A stretch of 64,000 nucleotides of DNA from Rhizaria sp. SCN 62-66 (taxonomy: Eukaryota; Rhizaria, unplaced). Below the pieces are notes generated by a model, which saw only the letters and a program-made list of their open reading frames with translations, was not told the origin of the DNA and did no database searches. The first letter of the stretch is position 1. The number at the start of each line of letters is the position of its first letter. Made by a program: the position numbers and the translations under genes. The DNA lies in contig MEDY01000008.1 in assembly GCA_001724265.1 (NCBI GenBank), positions 1 through 64,000 of the forward strand, given 5' to 3'. This document shows, one piece after another, positions 20,289 to 31,613 of the stretch.

Positions 20289-23200
20289 TCACTTCCTCGT
20301 CTTGCCATGCTGCGGTGATTGTGGAAGCGAGTGCCTGAGCGCCTCCTCAACGCCCCGGGTGGCCTCTGCGGCCTCTGTTTGCGAGAAACCCGGACCACCA
20401 GCATCACGCCCGTGACAGCACCCTCCCTCATCATCACTGTCCAAGATCTCAATGACATCGTCGCTGTAGTCACGGCGCGGAAGAACGTGGTCAGGGCCAC
20501 TCACATCGCATGTGTGGGAGTGCGCATGAACGCGACGACGCTGAACAGGGGCACCCTCAATAACAGGGGAAATTGATTGGACATGCGTGTGTCTGTGATT
20601 GTGCTCGTTGACAGCATGAACGTGAGGTGCAGAAACAGATGCAGCACTAACATCGCGTTCACGCTTCATTTGGCGTGAATCGGCCGGTGCAACAGTGTTC
20701 TCAGTCTTTACCACTGCTGATGCTGAAAAAGATGACGCGGACGCGGACGCTGCAGCAACAGAAGCAGCAGCAACAGGAGCCGGTTCCGGCTTTACATTCG
20801 TACCACGTGCATTTGCCGGTCCTGCACTCGCTGCCGAACCAACATTTCCAGCGACCGCCGCGCGCCTCCTGGCGTTGACGTTGTCGACCGCAGCACTGCA
20901 TGAAGCCTGCACGCGCGAGACTGTGTTCCATTGCAACATCGCGACCATCGCATCCATCCTGGGCGGCTCGGGCTCAATAGCAAACATTGCTAGATCGCGC
21001 AACAGCTTGCGGATCGAAAGGTCGTTCTGTAACCCCATGGACTCGTTATCATCGAAAGTAGACATGGCGTCCGAGCGGCGGGGAGCATCTTCAACAACAA
21101 CATCGCTATCTGAGTCAGAGTCAAAGCAAATAATGGGGGCGCTCTCGGTAGTGTTCTCTTGCTTTACCCGAGAACCAGCAGCTGCCGACCGCGATGCTGT
21201 GGCAGACGCACATTGACGCTTGTAACCTTCAAGGAACTTCATGGTGTTCGTCGCACCCCTACATGTAATAGATGTTGCAGGTGCGGGGGCAGTTGCAGGC
21301 ACGCCAAGAATCCTCGAGACCTCGGCCTCAACCGTGCCACCAGCGGCTGCAACAGCATTCGCGGCCTCGCGCGCAGCCGCGAGCTTGGCATAATCAACAG
21401 CTGCCATTGTCGCCATAATGCGATCCGTCGCCGCAGCAACGTAGCTGTCGACAAGATTTGTGAACACAGCACCAGCGCCTGTTGCCACACTCGCCTGCGG
21501 CACACCTGCGGCTGCAGCTGCTGCTGCGGCAGCTGCGGCTGCCTTCTTGCCACCCTTAGGCTTCGATGCAGCGACAGGAGCAAGTCCGCCACCAAAGGCC
21601 TCGCCCTCACCTGCGGCGGCCGCAGCAACTGCCGCGGCGGCCTCGGTGTCGACGTAGTTCCGCAGCACGCGCGTGAAGACAACGGGGTCGAGCTGCTCCA
21701 TGCCCAGAGTCGGCAATAGCGACGGCGGCGCGGGAATCATCACGGCCTCACGGTTAAAGCCAACGGTCTGTGGACACGGTGCTGCGGCTAACGAGCCAGC
21801 AGCACCTGCGGCCGCGAGCGACGCTGCGCGAGACTCCAGCTGCTGGCGCGCGGCCGTAGCGGCCTCAACAGCAGCCTGGCCACGGACGGCACGAGCAAGC
21901 TGCGCCGTTTCCGTCGCAAGCGAAAGTCGGTCTTCGCCCGGAAACATGATACCGGTCGCACGCCCTGCAAGCCCGCGCACCTGTGCGCCTGTCGCGGCCG
22001 CGAGGGCGGCAGACTTGGCATCCACCGCGACCGCTGCGGCCGATGAGTTCAGCAAGCGCACTGCGTCCGCAATAGCCTGCTGCTCGGCAGTTCCTGTTCC
22101 GCTTGCTACAGCTGCTGCAGCGTCAGCGGCAGCGGCCGCAGCAGCTGCTCCAGGCACATTGCGTAGCGCGGCAGCCTGGTCGGGCCGCAGGGGCTCCCGC
22201 ACCTGCAAAGCAAGCCGCATCAGGGTCGACTCCATCACACTTGCGGTGACGTCGTCGTTGAACGCTTCCATGTTGGCTTCTCCGCCGGCGTTAGGGCCGT
22301 CGCCAGCGAGGGCGTGCAGCGAGGTAGCAAATCCGATCGAGTCGATGACTGAGTTGAGCTGCGCAGGATCGTAACGCACCGGCCGCGCCTGACCCTCTCC
22401 GATGTCGTCCTGCATGTCTGCCGCGGCGGCAGCGTCGCCGGCGCCGCTGCGACGGGACTCGGCAAGCATCGGTCCAAACAGACCGTGGCCGCGCAGACGT
22501 GACGAAATACCTCGCAACGGGTCGCGACCGCCAGCACCGCCGCCGTCTTGATCGTCGTCGTCGTAGCCGTCATCGTCGTCATCAAAACCAGCGCCGGCAG
22601 CGTCCCCCTCGGCGCCTGCCGAGCGAGCCCCAGTGAGCTTGCGACGCGCCTTGGCGACCATGTTGGCCCGGCGGGCGCGCGTCTCGTGCAGGATCGAGTC
22701 CGCGTTGGCGACGTAGTGCTCGAACCCGTGGTGGAATCGCGCGACCGAGGGCGGCGTCGGCACCGCGCCCCAGTCAACGCGGAGGCGCACAAGCGGCCGC
22801 GCGAGGTACGCCGCGGGCGACGTCAATGCGGCGTCCGAGTCGTCCTTGACGTCCATAGCCGCGGCAGCAGCTTCGTTCGCGGCGGTGACCGCAGCAGGAA
22901 TGTGCGCCGCGTCTGCAGCCTCGAGGGCAGCGAGCACGGCAGCTGTGACGCGACTGGTCTCTCGCGCGCGCTCGCGGGCACGAGCCTGGTCATACGCCTG
23001 CGCCACAGGGGCGGCGACGGCCCGCATCGCCCGCTCCGGCGGAGGCTCCTCCAGCAGTGGATGCTGCATGGGCTTCGCAAGAACCCTGCGCTCAGCGTCG
23101 TTGGCGAGAGCCTCACTGCCGTCGGGACGCGCAAGAGCAGCGGCGCGCGCGGCGGCAATAGCAGCGCGAATTGGACGAGAAATTGCATTCACAGGGACGT

Positions 23201-26200
23201 AACGGTTATCGATCATGGGGGCGTCGTCGCCGTCGTCATCACCAGTAGCGGCGCCCATGTGCGTGACAGCGACGGAGGACGAGCCCGGGGACTGGTTGAG
23301 GCAAGAGCTGGCAGAGAGCACCGTCCCCGCACCAGGCCCGCGGCCCCAAATGCCCTCTTCTTCCTCCTCCTCGTCGTCGTCGTTGAAATCGTTGGCGATG
23401 ACTACACCGCCGTCGCTGTCGTCATCGCTGTCAACAGCTGCCCCGCCACGCTTCGCACCGGCCTTGGGCCTCCCACGCTTCGCAGTCTTGCCCGTCTGCG
23501 CCTGCTCGCGCGCCTGCTGCTGCGCCTGCCTTTGCGCGCGGCGCTGCGCCTTAGCCGCCTCGCGCTCGCTCGCGCGCATCTGCCGGCCCCGGGCCGCGGC
23601 CGCGAGCACGGCGTCAGAGTTGCGCAGCGGGCCCGTGTGTAAGCGCAGTAGGATGCTGCGGTACGCGTCGCTGATCGCAGACCGCACGACGGCGGCCAGG
23701 TGCAGCAGCACGATCTCCCCGAGCAGGGGCGAGTGCGCCACGAAGTGAGGCACGCGCGTGGCCTCGCCGCGGCGCGCGCGCGTGGCCACGGGGCCAATGT
23801 AGTTGACCCCGCCGGGCGCGTCCCAGCCCCACTCGGAGTCATTTTCACCCGACAGCACGGCGGCGTTGCTGTTTGCGCCACGGCCGCCACCGGGCATCAC
23901 GCCGCTGTTCACGCTGACGCCAAAAGCGGCGAGCCCACCGAGCGACTTAGAAGCTGCCGCAGCGGCAGCAGCTGTCGCAGCAGTGCGGCCACGGGCGCTA
24001 CTCCCGCCTGCAGAGCCACCAATGGTGTCATCGCCGGCAAGCTCACCATCGTGCTGCATACGTTGGTATTCAAACCAGAGGTCGTGGACAAGTTGAGGCG
24101 TGAACAAAACGTCACGAAGTTCGTACGCACGCACTGAGTTCAGCGGCACAAAGAAGTTCCTAAAAGAGAGAAACAAGAATGGATACAAAGTCAGCACAAG
24201 AAAAGAAGAACCCACATTGAAATCGTCAACAGCGCAATGTTATCAAACAATCCAGTTCACATGAGACATTGTTGTGCTTACCTAAACGAGTCTTTGTCGA
24301 ACTCAAGGATTGACACGTGTTTCGGCGCGACTTCGCTACGAGACAGTGACGTTGCAACTGACGAGCCGGGCTGCAAGATGAGCATCGGGCCCTCATCCTC
24401 AACATACACTTTGTCGAACTTCTGAGTGCGCGCCGTGGCCGCCGCAGCTGCGGCTGCGCGTCGCTCCCGCCGCGCCGCGCGCTGCTGCTTCTTCTTGCGG
24501 CGGCGCTCAGCCTCGCGCCCGCGGCCGCCGTCGCTGCCGCTGTCGCTCTCGCTGTCACTCTGAGCGGCATCCTCCGCGTTGCTTTGGTTCGGCACAAAGA
24601 GCACCGCCCTGGCGCGCGGGTCCAGCGTGAGCCTCGACTCGTGCTCGTGCCCCCACACGGCGAGCTCCATCCACGGCGGCAGCCACTCGGGGTCCAGGTG
24701 GCTGTTGTACTCGCGCGCGTGCCGGTTCCTGTTCTGGTGCACGACGGCGACGTTGAACCAGCGCCCGTCGGGGGAAAACTCGCCCTCGGAGGCGGCGATG
24801 CTGGCCTCGCTCATCGTGCGCACGGTACCGTCGGGGTTCAGCGTCGGGAACAGCACACGCTCGCCGATCGCGGCCACCGCGGGGTCGTCGTTGGGCCGCG
24901 CCTCAAGCACGGGCCGGCGCCACGACACGCGGCCGCGCTCGAACGTGTTGTACAGCCGGTCGTCGCGCACGTTGCCGAGCCCGTAGAGCGCGACGCGCGT
25001 GTCACCCTTGGCGAGGCAAACAGGCGCGATCGAAATCGTCTCCGGGTCCGCCGTCTTGCCCAGGTAGTTAAGCAGGCGCACCGAGTGTAGGATCTCAATC
25101 GCGGACGTGTTCTGCGGGCCCGGTGGGTCGTGGTTGCCGTGGATCGCGAACACGGGAAGCTGGATGTTGAAGTTGGCATCGCGGAAGTTGAGCTGCCCGT
25201 CGACAAATGTCTCGTTGCAGTCGGACACAACGTCAAACGACACGGGCTCGTTGCCAAAGCAGTAGTCGCGCAACGTCTGTGACACGCGGTTGAGCGTGCG
25301 CTGCGACGGCTTCGCGAGGTCGAACAGGTCGCCTCCAATGATCACGCAGTCGCAGAAGTTGTCGATGGCGATGCGGAAAGCTTCCTCAAGCGAGCGAAAC
25401 GAATCCTCGCGGCGTAGCGCGTCACCCTCCTGGTGGCCGACGTGGTTGTCCGTGGTCACAAGTACTCGCAGCGTGTTGGGCCCGGGCTGCGGCGCCGAGC
25501 CGTCGCGCGCGAGTGCGTAGCGCAACGGGTAGTCTGGCCACCCCGCCTCGGCCGCGGCCGCGCGCTCGCTCGCGGTCGCGCCGCCGCCTGAATGCGAGAG
25601 CTGCGACAGTCGCGGCTCCCAGCTGTCGCCCAGCGCGCCGGCGTCATCCATCGACGCGCACGCGGCGGTGAAGGCCGCGAGCGCGGGGCTCTGGCGGCCC
25701 GCGCTGGCTGCGGACCCGCTGCCGCGCCGTTGGGCGAACGGAGCTGCCACAGCCGCGGCGGCTTCGGTGGCCGCAGCGGCAATCGCAACCTGTTGCTGTG
25801 TGAGATGCTTCACACCACGACGAGCATTCGCAGCGTCGTTGCCGCCAGCGCCGTCTGAGCCAAGGCTGCCCCCGGAGGTCTGACTGGCGCCGAGGTGCGT
25901 CTGACTCGCGTCGTACGCAAGACTGCTGTCGTGCGGGGGGCTGCTGCCGTAGACCTGGTTATCATCAAACGCCTGGCTTAGCCGCGGCATCGCGTATACT
26001 GGCAGCGCATGCTTCGCGGCTGTGGAGCCCGTGTTGCTGCGCCGCAGCGCGTTTCTGTTGCTGTTGCCGCCGCTGGGGGCGGGGGAATGCGGGGCGCGCG
26101 CGGGCGAAGCCGTCCGGGAGGCGGTGGGCGAGCGCATCGCGTCCGCGTTGTTGTTACCATTGCTGATAACGCCCGCGCTGCTCCTCGAGCTAGACGCGCT

Positions 26201-26875
26201 TACTGTGGACGAGAGAGACATGATCCCGCCCCGCCGTGCGGCGCTCGCGCTGCGCGCAAAAGCGGGCGGCGCGTGGCCCTCGTAGTCGTCAGCGTCGTCA
26301 TCGGCGGCGGCTGCGGCAGCTGCTGCGGGCGCTGTATGCTCACTCTTAACAGCCACTGCAACGACGATCTGTTGTTGCGCTTGAGCGTCCGATTCAGCGC
26401 CGGTGCCGTGCGTGGTCGCCGTATTGAACCTGCGCGCCACAGTGCGCGTTGCTGGCGACCGCGCGGGGGGCGTGCGCGCAGCCACCGGCTCCGGCGTGCG
26501 CGACCTCCGGGCAGCGGCGGAGGCGCGAGGGCCGCCACCGGATTGACCGGACTCGAGAGGTGGCGGCTCGTCGGACCCACCTGCGTGGAGCGCGCCTTCG
26601 TCGTCAGCGCCGCCATCGTCGTCGTGAACAGCATTGGCAAGCGAGGCGCCAATTGTCATCGGGAAATAGCTTGGGGAAAGAGAGGTTGGTGCAGTGGTTT
26701 CGTTGGCGGCACCGACGGTGGGGTTGAATGTCGACGCGATGTGGTTGCTGAGCGAGTCTTCAGTGGGGAAAATCGACGGACGTAGCGAAGACTCAAACTC
26801 ATCAGCAGCGGGCGCGGCTGGTGATTCATTCGAGGGTTCCGCTTTGGGCCCGCGTGGGCGCCGGTGGGAGCTCAT
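20289..26875 (-). CDS. MRE11: MRE11 double-strand-break repair nuclease, greatly enlarged
   Basis: Two exons (26875-24282 and 24159-20289) joined across intron 24281-24160 (GTAAGC...TTTTAG) give 2154 residues, about three times the usual MRE11 length. All phosphoesterase motifs are present: DNHVG (about 473), GGDLFD, GNHDPP (about 580), VVHQNRN and WGHEHES. The splice falls between KHVSILEF and FFVPLNSV, matching the junction of the nuclease and the Mre11 DNA-binding domain. LVRLRVDW continues that domain. MRE11 resects and tethers broken DNA ends with RAD50 and an NBS1 partner in the nucleus. Odd features are a 460-residue low-complexity N-terminal extension, long Ala-rich inserts, and a C-terminal tail rich in SUMO-type motifs. 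The start at 26875 is the first in-frame ATG. Stop is TGA. No in-frame UAG. Confidence 0.93.
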
Positions 26876-28742
26876 ATGCCAGCGAAGAACGCGCCTGGTG
26901 AGCTTGGATGAGAGCTTGGGTCGAATGGGTAAAAGAAAATGGACCAACCGATCTTCTCAAAGCTAAATCAAAGCTAAAACGGAGCAAATGAAGATATAAT
27001 TACGGATATTAGCTATTATCATCATAAAATCACGGCGACTTTCTTGACTCGGCAATTAACGATGCCGATCGTGACATACTGATGGTATCTTTTCTGTGTC
27101 TCAATCTTGGCTTGGCGCGCAGTCGCTGCGGGCAACGACGGGTTGAATATTACTCGTATCCATGGTGATAAAAGCTCGCATCACAGATTAACTTTTATTA
27201 GTGCATATCACCTCTTAGCATGTTTAGAAATCCTTAGACTATACATGTTCTTCAAGTCATCATCAACATTTTGTTCTGACCTGCGCGATATATCTGCTAA
27301 AATGTTTCAAGTCAACTCTTGCGACGATACCGGTTGCTACGATAGGTTAGAGTGAGGATGAATTTTCAGAGTATATACACGGAAACGTTCAACACGCATA
27401 AGTTTACTACGTCAAATGATTCGCAACAACTTGCTGCACCTTTAAGAATGTCATTCGCTGGTCACAGAAGCTTCCGCGTGAACGGGTCTTCAAGTTGCGT
27501 TCAGCAACAATTTTTGTCGGCAGTGTATTCGAAGGAGTATGTCATTATGCGAGAATATAGCAAGGATTGATTACTATAAATGCATGTTTTGACATTGAAA
27601 CTCGTATCGGTGTCTTCTTATTGTGTTCTACCCGTTCAAGTACTTCGATATTTCAGCGACTCACATCAAACATTTTCTTGGATCGGTTCGAGCTTGGACT
27701 TTGCCCTTGTGCAACACGTCCAAACATGAAAAGAAATCTCCATGTAAATATTTCCAACATCTAGTATTTCTATGTTAACTTTGACGACATCGCGCTGAAT
27801 CGCATGCACGTTTCATCCCCTTGCTGCCTGTGCTTGACTGCCTGCCTGCAGACTACATGATCATTTGTTGGGGTATGGTCCTGTGTCGCGGTAGATACAG
27901 ATAGAATAGCGTATCGGCATCGTGTGGCCAGCAGTCAATGTGTCAGTCACTCGTGATACTTCTGGCTCGTCTCATCACTTGATGGCTCGCTCATTCATCG
28001 CGAGGGCAGGCGGGACAAGGACCAGAGACGGGCACTTGTATGCATAGCGCGGATAAGATGCTTGAATGCCAGCAATAACATGCAGGAATCACGCGGGCCT
28101 CGCCATGATATCAAAAGTTTCTGGGCCGATGGGCGCGATCCAGTTGATGCCATCGGTGGGCCAGTGCTGATAAGTGTTGGTGTGTGAGTCTTGAAAGTTG
28201 TACGTGGCGCGTAAACCAGTACCTTTAAATATATAATTTAGTAGAAAAGCACAAAATAACAGTTAACATATTATACCGATTTTTTGGGCGTATTGACGAT
28301 CAATATATCGTATCCTAGCTTGACCGATCGACACAACTCACGTTTGACTGACAAGTCAATGTGCGACAATGTGTCTGATATCAACATCTCAAACGAAGCC
28401 TATCATGCCATAGACCCCTCACTGCGCAAGATATGTGTCAATTAACGCTGTTGTCTTGTTTATGACCGAATGGTGTCTCACTGCTATTCTCTGCCTCGTT
28501 TGCGCGCGCTCATTCTTCGGCTCTGGAAGCATCTCAAAGCGCCAACTGTGCAAAAACCACATATTCTTGCCTAGAAGGGGGCACACAACCTGCCAGAAGG
28601 AGCTATTTCCTTGAAATATGCAGCTTGATGTGGTTGTTCCGGTCCGTCCATATATCGTTTCAACTGTCATGTTATGCGTAACGCTCGCCAAATTGACACA
28701 CCCATGACATGACACATTGCCTGTGTTTGCCTCCTTGCGTAG
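26876..28742. other. AT-rich intergenic region, 1.9 kb
   Basis: This should contain the MRE11 promoter and the missing 5' exon(s) of the plus-strand gene at 28743. A candidate minus-strand exon at 28089-28222 is listed separately. Open frames at 27107-27764 have AT-rich codons and no recognisable product. A minus-strand frame across 28419-28793 overlaps the next gene's exon and is not supported. Confidence 0.4.
28089..28222 (-). other. Possible orphan 3'-terminal exon
   Basis: On the minus strand an acceptor-like TTTAAAG precedes 28222 and is followed by 44 open codons to a TGA at 28091-28089. The stretch is GC-richer than its surroundings, its third positions are mostly G or C as in the real genes, and the product is rich in Trp, Tyr, His and Ile (for example TYQHWPTDGINWIAPIG). 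No matching upstream exon was found, so it may be a relic or the end of an unresolved gene. Confidence 0.3.
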
Positions 28743-31437
28743 AAAGTGGAAGTGAAGCCAGAGCCTAGCCCCGCCACGACGGCGCCTTTGCAATCTCCGC
28801 CACTGCTCCGTGACGCGTCTGCCGCGTCCACATTGTCTGTCTCATCCGCTTTGTCTGCCGCGTCTGCTGACACCGCGCCGTCCGCTGAAAGCGACAGTGC
28901 GCTGAACACAGAACTTGCCTCCTCTGGGAGTGATTGCGGCTCAGCGTACGCCAGTGTGAAAGCTGAACGACGTGACGAGGACGTGCCGCCGTTAGAGCCG
29001 TGTGGTGACTCTTTGGATGATGTACGTCTCCTAACATAAAATCAATCGATCAATCAGCCAAACAACTAATCAGCTCAACCATCCATCATCATCTTCATCA
29101 TTTGTATTATCATTATTACTTGATGTTATTCTTTCTCGAATGAAGGACGAGTCAACCTACAGCGAAGGTGAGGACAACTACATTTGCATCGCGAGCAACA
29201 CGTCTGCGCGCAACAACATCGCTGTTGTGGAAGCTGAGACTGGTTTGCAAGGCCGCGCCGTTGCAGGTAGTGCGAAAAAGGAAGAGACTGCTGTTAAGCA
29301 AGAGTCTGCCCCGCCAATGGTACACACAGCAACAGCAACGAATGTCGCTGTGACTTCATCAGCAACTTCGGCGACAGCAGGTCAAGTCAAACGGTCGTCG
29401 TCTCCCATACCAGCGGACGTCAAGCGCCCCCGCGGCCCCGATGTCAAGCCGCCTTCTGATGCTCGACCCCCCATAGAGGTCAAGCCGGAACGCGCACTTA
29501 CGCACAAGCGCGAGTTCTCTGACTCTAGCAGTACATCGAGCTCAAGCTCAAGTTCTTGGTCAAGTTCACGTGATAGTTTTAGCTCGAGCTTTGGCGGTAG
29601 CTACGACACTGATAGTTCTTTCAGCAGTAGCACAAGTTCAAGCAGCACAAGTGGCAGCCGCAGTGAGCGAGGTTTCAGTGGCGACGACAGCATCAGTTAC
29701 AGTGACGACGAAGGCGACCTTGTCCGGCGCTCCCGACGCCGATACCGCCGCTACAGCACCAGCAGTACAAGCAGTAGCGAGAACACCAGCAGTTGCAGCG
29801 ACAGCGACAGGGTTGACAAGGGAAAACATCGTGGGCAGCGTCGGGGTCACAGCAGCGGACGCAGCCGTGCGCGCTTTCCGCGGTGCGATAACAACCGTGA
29901 GATCAGCGGTGATGACACAAGCCGCGACATCAGCAGCGGCAGCAGAAGCAACAGCGCTAGCAGCAGTAATGACGATCGTGATGTGGACGACAGCTACTAT
30001 TTCAGCCATGCTGTTCCTGCTGCGGATGCTGTGTTTAAAGACGAGAGCCGAAGCAGCGATACCAGCGACAGTGGCTCAATCAACGGGAACGACGACAGCA
30101 ATCCGAACTGTCAGAGTAGCCGCGTCACTGCTGACGACGGTACCGCGTCTGCTCAGACTTACAAGAGTGAAAGCGATTGCAGTCGCATTCTCCGTGAGCT
30201 GACCGCTTGTGACAACTGCTCCCGCGGTCGCCGCCGGCGCACTAGTCGTGTCCGGCCCACACTCGCGCAACCTGAGGTGATCTACGAACCCCTCTTGCAC
30301 CCTGCCGACGACCCTGCCGTCCTTGCGCTCCGTGATCGGACGTTGGCCATTGCCTGTACTGCCAAGCCGGGGTATACGCGCATGCCACCGCGGAAGGACT
30401 CCGCCACGGCACCTGTGCCACCGTATATCAGGCGTGCGCACCCGGGCCGCACGGAAGAAGAGTCCCGTGCAATTTGGATGCGGACGCGCAGGCTCATTTC
30501 ATGGAAGAATGAAACGGTGTCGCTGCGCTTTCTCGCCCGCACGAACCAAGACATTGCGGTTGCGCTGGCGGCCGAAGATGCTGCCACGCAGAAGTCTGGA
30601 GGGCGTGTTGTGCGCAAAAAGAACACTGCGACTGACGACATCCCACCGGGACTGCGGCGCGAGTTTTCCACCCTGAATGACGACGAGCTGCGCGTGGTGT
30701 GGGCGCATAGGCTTGCTAAGGCGGACAAGATCAACAAAAAGCGCAGCCTGATACGGCAGGCGGAGATCGACAAGATCAAGGCCGAACGCGAAGAAAAGGC
30801 CAAGGAGATTCTGCAAGGGCTACAAGACAGTGGCAAGGCAGATCTATATATTACGCGGCAGGATAGGCGGGACATGCGTAAACTTGAACGATTTAATGGC
30901 AAGAACGCTGGCTCCAACAGTAACACCAAAAACGATCAAGCCAATAACAGTCGCGGTGGCAAGGGCGTGAATGAAAGGAATAAAACAATTGCTCCCGCCC
31001 CTTTGCGCTTCACGCAGAGCGGCATCGCGTTCGATGAGATGGTTCTCGAGCGCACTGATGGGCGCTATTGTCGCCCCCGTGGCCGGCGCACGAACCCGGA
31101 GACAGACCCGCTCCCGCCGTGGCTGCAGCGGCAGCTTGCGACCGGGACGCGGACTGAGGCGCAAATCCGAGAAGTGTGGAGGAAGATGCTCATGACAAGC
31201 GAAATCGCGAACAGGAAAACGGCGCTTTGTAAGCTCGTAGGTGTGGACAGTGTGACTGGTTCAGGAGCGGCGTCGGGCAGCTCGAATCAGAATCGCAGCA
31301 GCCCAAGCTCGGTAACTAGCAGCCCCAGTGGAAATTATACGGCAGATTCAAGCGGAGACACAGTAGCTGCGATTGCTGCGGCTGCTGCGGCTGCAGCTGC
31401 AGCTCATGTCACTGATGAGTTTCAAGAAGAACTGTAA
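28743..31437 (+). CDS. Ser/Asp-rich protein with threefold PP-R/W repeat (5' end unresolved)
   Basis: Two exons are visible: 28743-29021, which begins after an acceptor (cttgcgtag) and has no ATG, and 29146-31437, joined across a phase-0 intron 29022-29145 (GTACGT...GAAG). At least one 5' exon is missing. The visible part is about 857 residues. The first half is Ser/Asp-rich, with four Val-Lys-x-Glu SUMO-type motifs (VKPE twice, VKAE, VKQE). The second half holds three copies of a roughly 45-residue unit at about 30388-30520, 30613-30750 and 31078-31236. Each has a basic lead, a [VIL]-P-P core, Arg residues, then Glu/Arg and a conserved Trp. A charged coiled-coil stretch lies between copies 2 and 3. 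An Ala run precedes the TAA stop. A nuclear role is plausible from composition, but no family is recognised. Confidence 0.75.
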
Positions 31438-31613
31438 GCTGTAAGTATGCTTCGGCGACACCAGCGAGTTTTCATGTTTACTTATCTAGAGAAGAAGTCG
31501 ATTTTCGGAGTTCTCTCTATTATTATAATTATGTACAGTACCTAGTTTAATACACCTTAATGGATTGTTTAGCAAATACAATTCTTGACAATTTCCTTAA
31601 AGTGCACGAAGCC

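Noticed and set aside
27675-27700. tRNA-like B-box (GGTTCGAGC) here and at about 60710 on the minus strand
   Set aside because: Flanking bases do not form the 5-bp T-stem, and no A-box or acceptor stem is in place.
28419-28793. Minus-strand 124-codon frame
   Set aside because: It overlaps the plus-strand exon at 28743 and has no ATG-led domain or matching splice to the candidate exon at 28089-28222.
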